Part shown: piece by piece, positions 60,433-64,000 of the stretch
Numbering within the stretch: position 1 is the first letter of the stretch
Layout: each line of letters begins with the position of its first letter
NCBI GenBank assembly: GCA_031553235.1
Contig: JAVBLS010000029.1
Location: 1 to 64,000, forward strand
Source: Frigididesulfovibrio sp031553235
GTDB lineage: Bacteria; Desulfobacterota; Desulfovibrionia; Desulfovibrionales; Desulfovibrionaceae
Reading direction: 5' to 3'
DNA length: 64,000 bases
Position numbers and translations under genes: made by a program
The notes under the pieces: generated by a model
What the model was told of the DNA's origin: nothing
Seen by the model: only the letters and a program-made list of their open reading frames with translations
Database searches by the model: none

Positions 60433-62064
60433 TCACCAGGCCGCGGCGCAGCCGTCGCCGCGCTCGTCGGCCGCGCCTTCCAGAAGCCCGCCGGAATGCA
60501 GAACCACGGCCCCGGCGTGGCCCATGAGAGATGACGGCGCAGCCACACCGGTCGTTTCGTGCCCCAAGACGCGCAGATGTTGGAATACCTCGGCCGGAAA
60601 GGAATCCTCAAGTTTCAGGGAGGCGCTGTGATCCCCCCAGGCCCGGCCAAAAAGCCAGCGCGGCGCGTTGATTGCCCGCTGCAACGGTAGACCGGCCACA
60701 AAAGCCCGCACGAAAATCGCCGCCTGGGTTTGGGGCTGGCCGTCGCCGCCCATGCTGCCATAGGCGATGCAACGGCCGTCGGGCATCACGGCCAGGGCCG
60801 GGTTCAGGGTGTGGAAGGGCTTTTTGCCCGGCCCCAGCGAGTTGGGCCTGCCGGGGGCGAAGTCGAAGCCCAGAACGCGGTTTTGCCAGGCAATGCCCGA
60901 CTCCGGCAAAACCACCCCGGAGCCATATTCATAATAAATGCTTTGGATGGCGCTGACCACCGTGCCGTGGCGGTCGGCCGCGCCGAACCAAACCGTGTCG
61001 CCGCCGGGCGTGATTTCGGGCGCGGGCGCAACCGTGTCCGGCCGAATGCCCCCGGCCAGATTGGCCAAAAAGGCGTCCGTCAGAAAATCCTCCACCGACC
61101 GCTCCATCTGGACCGGATCGGCAAAATGAAAGTTGCGCACGGCAAAGACCTGCTTCACCGCCTCGCAGGTCAGGTGGACCAGCACGGTTGGATCGGCCAA
61201 GTCGGCCGGCCCGAGGCCGAGGCGGCCGGCGCAGCGTTCCAGGAGACCCAGAATCATCAACGAAGCCGCGCCCTGGGTGGGCGGCGGGGTATTGTAGAGC
61301 ATTGCCCCGAAAACGCGTTTGCCCACGGGCTGGACCAGGGCGGCCCGGAAATCCGCCAAGTCTTCCGGGCACAGGGGGCTGCCGGCCACCCAGGGCCGGG
61401 CCAGGGGTTCTCGCCCCTCCCCACCCCGGTAAAAGGCCGACAAGCCTTCGCGCCCAAGCCTGCGCAAGGTTTCGGCCAGGGCGGGCAGACGTAGGCGCTC
61501 GCCCGGCAGATACGGCCTGCCTTCTTTGAGAAAGGTTTCGGCAAAGCCGGGCAAGGCGGCAAGAGCGGGCAGGTGCGCAGCGGTCATCTCCGATTGTGAC
61601 GGCGTGACCGGAAAGCCTTCTTCGGCCAAGCCGGACGCGGTCGCCAAAATTTCCGCCGACGGCAACGGCGGGCCGCCGGGCAGGCCGGCCGCCGCCTGCA
61701 GAGCCGTTTCCCAGGCGCCCACAGCCCCGGCCACGGTCGCGGCCGCCAACGGGCCGCGCGTGGGCACGGCCTGCAGGCCCTCGGCCAGATAGAGTTCCCG
61801 GCGCACCTTCCTACCGGAAGGCCCGGCTCCTTCCACGCACAGGGGCGGCAGGCCGCGCTCACGCGCGCTCTTGGGCGAGATCAAAAAAAAGGCGTCCCCG
61901 CCCAGACCGGTCATGTGCGGATAAACGGCACAAAGAGCCGCGGCCGTGGCCACGGCCGCTTCCACGGCATTGCCGTTGCGCCGCAAGATTTCGGCTCCGG
62001 CGTTCGCCGCCGCGTGATGCGGGGCAACAACCATGCCATTCAGGCCGTGAGTGGTGATCCCCAT
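60433..62064 (-). CDS. Gamma-glutamyltransferase-family protein
   Basis: Ntn-hydrolase of the GGT family, 543 residues, with the N-terminal AAANAGAEILRRNGNAVEAA signature, HMTGLGGDAFFLI, and the self-cleavage site and nucleophile Thr in GGDTVWFGAADRHGTVVSA. No clear signal peptide is present, so it may be cytoplasmic, as in the acylase-like branch of the family. The Arg residue of the glutamate pocket is not certain by eye. The gene sits between a laccase-domain protein gene and the hydrolase gene, 20 bp and 7 bp away. Confidence 0.88.
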   Translation of the reverse strand: MGITTHGLNGMVVAPHHAAANAGAEILRRNGNAVEAAVATAAALCAVYPHMTGLGGDAFFLISPKSARERGLPPLCVEGAGPSGRKVRRELYLAEGLQAVPTRGPLAAATVAGAVGAWETALQAAAGLPGGPPLPSAEILATASGLAEEGFPVTPSQSEMTAAHLPALAALPGFAETFLKEGRPYLPGERLRLPALAETLRRLGREGLSAFYRGGEGREPLARPWVAGSPLCPEDLADFRAALVQPVGKRVFGAMLYNTPPPTQGAASLMILGLLERCAGRLGLGPADLADPTVLVHLTCEAVKQVFAVRNFHFADPVQMERSVEDFLTDAFLANLAGGIRPDTVAPAPEITPGGDTVWFGAADRHGTVVSAIQSIYYEYGSGVVLPESGIAWQNRVLGFDFAPGRPNSLGPGKKPFHTLNPALAVMPDGRCIAYGSMGGDGQPQTQAAIFVRAFVAGLPLQRAINAPRWLFGRAWGDHSASLKLEDSFPAEVFQHLRVLGHETTGVAAPSSLMGHAGAVVLHSGGLLEGAADERGDGCAAAW

Positions 62065-62083
62065 ATGTTCCTCTGCCGCAGTG

Positions 62084-62854
62084 CTAGTTTGTAGGCAACT
62101 TGATCCAGATCAGGCTCATCTGGCGCACCGCATGCTTACGCCGGTGAGAGAACAACAGTTCAGGCAGGGACCAGGTGCAGAGATCCAGGCCAAAGATATT
62201 TTCCCGGCGCAGCCCGGCCGCTTCCAGTTGGTTTTTGCTCAGTTCCCAGAGGTTCATGCATTTGTCGGCTTCATCAAACCAGGGACGGAACCCTTCCGGC
62301 CACTCCTTGTCAAAATTGACGAACTCCGCCGCGCCCGGCCCCAGGCTCGGGCCGCGCACGGCCAGCAAATCTCCGGGCTTGAGGTCGTAAGCCTTGCAAA
62401 AAGCCTGCACGCCCGAGCGGGGAAAGTCCATGACATTGCCGCGCCAGCCCACATGCAGCGCGGCCACGTGCCGGCCGCCCTTGTGGGCCAGAAGAATGGG
62501 CTGACAGTCCGCCGTCTTGATCACCAGGCCCCGGCCCGGTTTGGTCGTGGCCGAGCCGTCGGCCTCAAGGGCTGAAGCTTCGCCCGCGGGCGTAGCCGGC
62601 GGTTCAACGAGCAGAGCGTCGCCGTGGACCTGATGCAGCTCGGTCCAGCCGGTCAGGCCCAAATCTTTGCACAGGGCGCGGCGGGCCGCGCGGGTGCGGG
62701 TTTTTCCCTCTTCGTCCAGAGAGACCGTCAAAGAAAGGTTGCCCGCCCCGGCCGTGGTAAAGGCACAGCCCACGCCGGGCAGGCCGGGAAAAGCAAAGGG
62801 AATGACGCCCTCCGGGGCGCAAGCGCCGTTCATAAAGTAGGGGATTGTATCCAT
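62084..62854 (-). CDS. Laccase-domain (YfiH / PgeF) family protein
   Basis: The 256 residues show the family metal-site motifs ELHQVHGDALL, KTADCQPILLA (Cys ligand) and ALHVGWRGNV (His ligand), and a further Cys near DLCTWS. Members act as purine nucleoside phosphorylases or adenosine deaminases, or remove wrongly incorporated L-Ser in muropeptides. AAGGA precedes the ATG at 62854, which lies 25 bp inside the end of the cyclo-ligase gene. Function within the family is not decided by sequence. Confidence 0.9.
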   Translation of the reverse strand: MDTIPYFMNGACAPEGVIPFAFPGLPGVGCAFTTAGAGNLSLTVSLDEEGKTRTRAARRALCKDLGLTGWTELHQVHGDALLVEPPATPAGEASALEADGSATTKPGRGLVIKTADCQPILLAHKGGRHVAALHVGWRGNVMDFPRSGVQAFCKAYDLKPGDLLAVRGPSLGPGAAEFVNFDKEWPEGFRPWFDEADKCMNLWELSKNQLEAAGLRRENIFGLDLCTWSLPELLFSHRRKHAVRQMSLIWIKLPTN

Positions 62855-63426
62855 AGGATTCCTTTTTCACTGCACAGAGCATGCACGGGCATGTCCCAGA
62901 CCTCGCCCGGCAGAAGATCGACCATCTGAAAAGCATAGGCCAGACCTATGCGCAGGCATCGGGACATTTCCTGCCGGGCCAGCAGCCGGTCGTAAAAGCC
63001 GCCGCCCATGCCCAGGCGAAAACCCCGGCGGTCAAAAGCCACACCGGGCGTAACGATGAGATCCGGCAACGGCCCCAAGCCGGGCGCCGGGCAGACCGGC
63101 TCCGGAATGCCGCAGTAGCCGGGCCGCAAATCTTCCTGCCCGGCACAGGGCACCAGTTCCATGCAGCCGGGGCGCTCTCGGTCGCACAGGGGCAGAAGCG
63201 GCGTCTTGCCGCTTTCCCAGGCGTCTTGCAGCAGCAGGTCGGTCTCGACCTCGCCCTTGACGGCCATGTACAGGGCCGGGACCTTGGCCCTGCGCCAGCA
63301 TGCAGCGGCCAGAAGAAAACGCTGCGCCGCCAGGGACAGAGCCCGGCGTTCGGCGCACGAAAGCCTCTCGCGCCCGGCCCGCATGGCCCGGCGCAACTCG
63401 TCTCGTGAAGCAACCTGTGTTTGCAT
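62830..63426 (-). CDS. fau: 5-formyltetrahydrofolate cyclo-ligase
   Basis: Recycles 5-formyl-THF to methenyl-THF using ATP. The 198 residues show RDELRRAMRAGRERLS, the Mg-ATP region and the family signature VTPGVAFDRRGFRLGMGGGF YDRLL (spaced here only for length), and a usual C-terminus. The start at ATG 63426 has a weak ribosome site; the frame stays open to 63630 but the family begins here. Divergent from the glycosyltransferase gene across 139 bp. Some older annotations also placed a 6S-type RNA upstream of fau in other bacteria, but I see no fold for it here. Confidence 0.93.
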   Translation of the reverse strand: MQTQVASRDELRRAMRAGRERLSCAERRALSLAAQRFLLAAACWRRAKVPALYMAVKGEVETDLLLQDAWESGKTPLLPLCDRERPGCMELVPCAGQEDLRPGYCGIPEPVCPAPGLGPLPDLIVTPGVAFDRRGFRLGMGGGFYDRLLARQEMSRCLRIGLAYAFQMVDLLPGEVWDMPVHALCSEKGILWIQSPTL

Positions 63427-63565
63427 GAACTTTATGTAGCCTCGCCTGTCCCTTTCGGCAAGTATACGCCGGCGGCGGTCGTGGAGGCAGTGTATTGCCT
63501 CCCCAAAACGATTTACATCCATGAGCGCGGTTGGTAGGCTGTCGGGAGTGGGAGGCGAGGCAACC

Positions 63566-64000
63566 TTGAGCAGACGCACGGTTTTTTTTCTTCCACCCTT
63601 AAGCCGCATGAGTGGTGGCTTGGCGACCATCTACGCCACGGCAAGGGATTTGGCCGGCCTGGGTCGGGAAGTGGCCCTGTGCGCGCCCGGCGGCAGTGCC
63701 CCCGGCCTGGAACAAGCCAAAGCCGAGGGCTTCGCTCTGCTGCCCTGGGAGGATCTCCACCTTTCTCCCTCAGATCTCTGGTGCGTGCCCGAAAGCTGGC
63801 CCAACGCCCTGGCCCCCGGCATCAAAGCCAAAGCCCGTTCGCTGGTCTACGCCCAAAGCTGGACCTATCTGCTGACCGCCCTGCCCGAAGATGTGCACTG
63901 GCGGCAACTGCCCGTGGACTTTTTGGCCGTTTCCGTATCTGTGGCCCACTTTCTGCGCAAGGTGCTCGGAGTGGAACCTTTGGGCACCCTGCCGCCCGCC
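63566..64000 (+). CDS. Glycosyltransferase, family 4 type, N-terminal part (runs off the right edge)
   Basis: The frame is open from a TTG at 63566 to the window edge (145 codons). GGGAGGCGAGG lies 5-15 bases upstream of the TTG and no ATG is available before residue 15. The N-terminus reads LSRRTVFFLPPLSRMSGGLA, TIYATARDLAGLGREVALCA, typical of GT4 enzymes: a beta strand, then the Gly-rich loop MSGGLA and a helix. Later parts (LVYAQSWTYLL, SVAHFLRKVLGVEP) fit the first Rossmann domain. Substrate and role, such as polysaccharide or LPS synthesis, cannot be told from this part. Confidence 0.8.
   Translation, partial: MSRRTVFFLPPLSRMSGGLATIYATARDLAGLGREVALCAPGGSAPGLEQAKAEGFALLPWEDLHLSPSDLWCVPESWPNALAPGIKAKARSLVYAQSWTYLLTALPEDVHWRQLPVDFLAVSVSVAHFLRKVLGVEPLGTLPPA

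Overview
The window looks like the chromosome of a Desulfovibrio-type sulfate reducer (Desulfovibrionaceae, Desulfobacterota). The case for this is mixed. It has an archaeal-style start of aromatic synthesis (ADH synthase plus dehydroquinate synthase II) next to pheA, DapL with DapF for lysine/meso-DAP, a dnaG-rpoD pair beside mutS2-yqeY-rpsU, a c-heme-type sensor kinase, several sigma-54 activators, and GC-rich coding DNA. The assignment is made from gene content recalled for the group, not from a database search.

Layout. (1) 1-24151, minus strand: a complete type VI secretion system in the order tssA-B-C-E-F-G-clpV-sigma-54 activator-tagH-tssJ-K-L-M-lytic transglycosylase-pppA-ppkA-unknown, then hcp and the start of vgrG. 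Many genes overlap by 4 bp, so the main cluster is probably one long operon. hcp-vgrG has its own sigma-54 promoter preceded by three spaced copies of a 16-bp motif, which fits control by the activator encoded inside the cluster. (2) 24152-28101: about 450 bp of extremely AT-rich DNA, then a plus-strand mobile-element module. The module holds a tyrosine integrase, a GTGA-coupled HTH protein, an unknown 200-residue protein, about 400 bp of hairpin-rich DNA ending in a strong terminator, and a small excisionase-like protein. It abuts the 3' end of a tRNA-Ala(GGC) gene, so this side, and perhaps the whole T6SS, looks like an island. (3) 28102-35330: tRNA-Ala, dapL-dapF, a NifA-like activator, a V4R-domain protein with a diguanylate cyclase, a decayed AcoR-like regulator and an FMN-dependent oxidoreductase. 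(4) 35446-41655: an NtrC-type response regulator and a sensor kinase with a CxxCH motif, divergent from a fused DctQM TRAP permease that has a near-perfect sigma-54 promoter. (5) 41702-45048: an aromatic amino acid operon headed by a Phe/Tyr-rich leader peptide and an attenuator with mutually exclusive hairpins. (6) 45006-45617: a frameshifted pagP remnant. (7) 45535-63426, almost all minus: housekeeping genes (rpoD, dnaG, mutS2, yqeY, rpsU, HU, ksgA, an EF-G paralogue, folK, an alkylsulfatase-like metallo-beta-lactamase, an alpha/beta hydrolase, a gamma-glutamyltransferase, a laccase-domain protein and 5-FTHF cyclo-ligase). A glycosyltransferase starts at the right edge. Two or more families of small palindromic repeats lie between these genes.

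The most notable signals are the aromatic attenuator (41770-41928), the hcp sigma-54 control region (1127-1370), the structured RNA candidate next to the integrase (27295-27714), and the MITE-like 119-bp repeat present twice.
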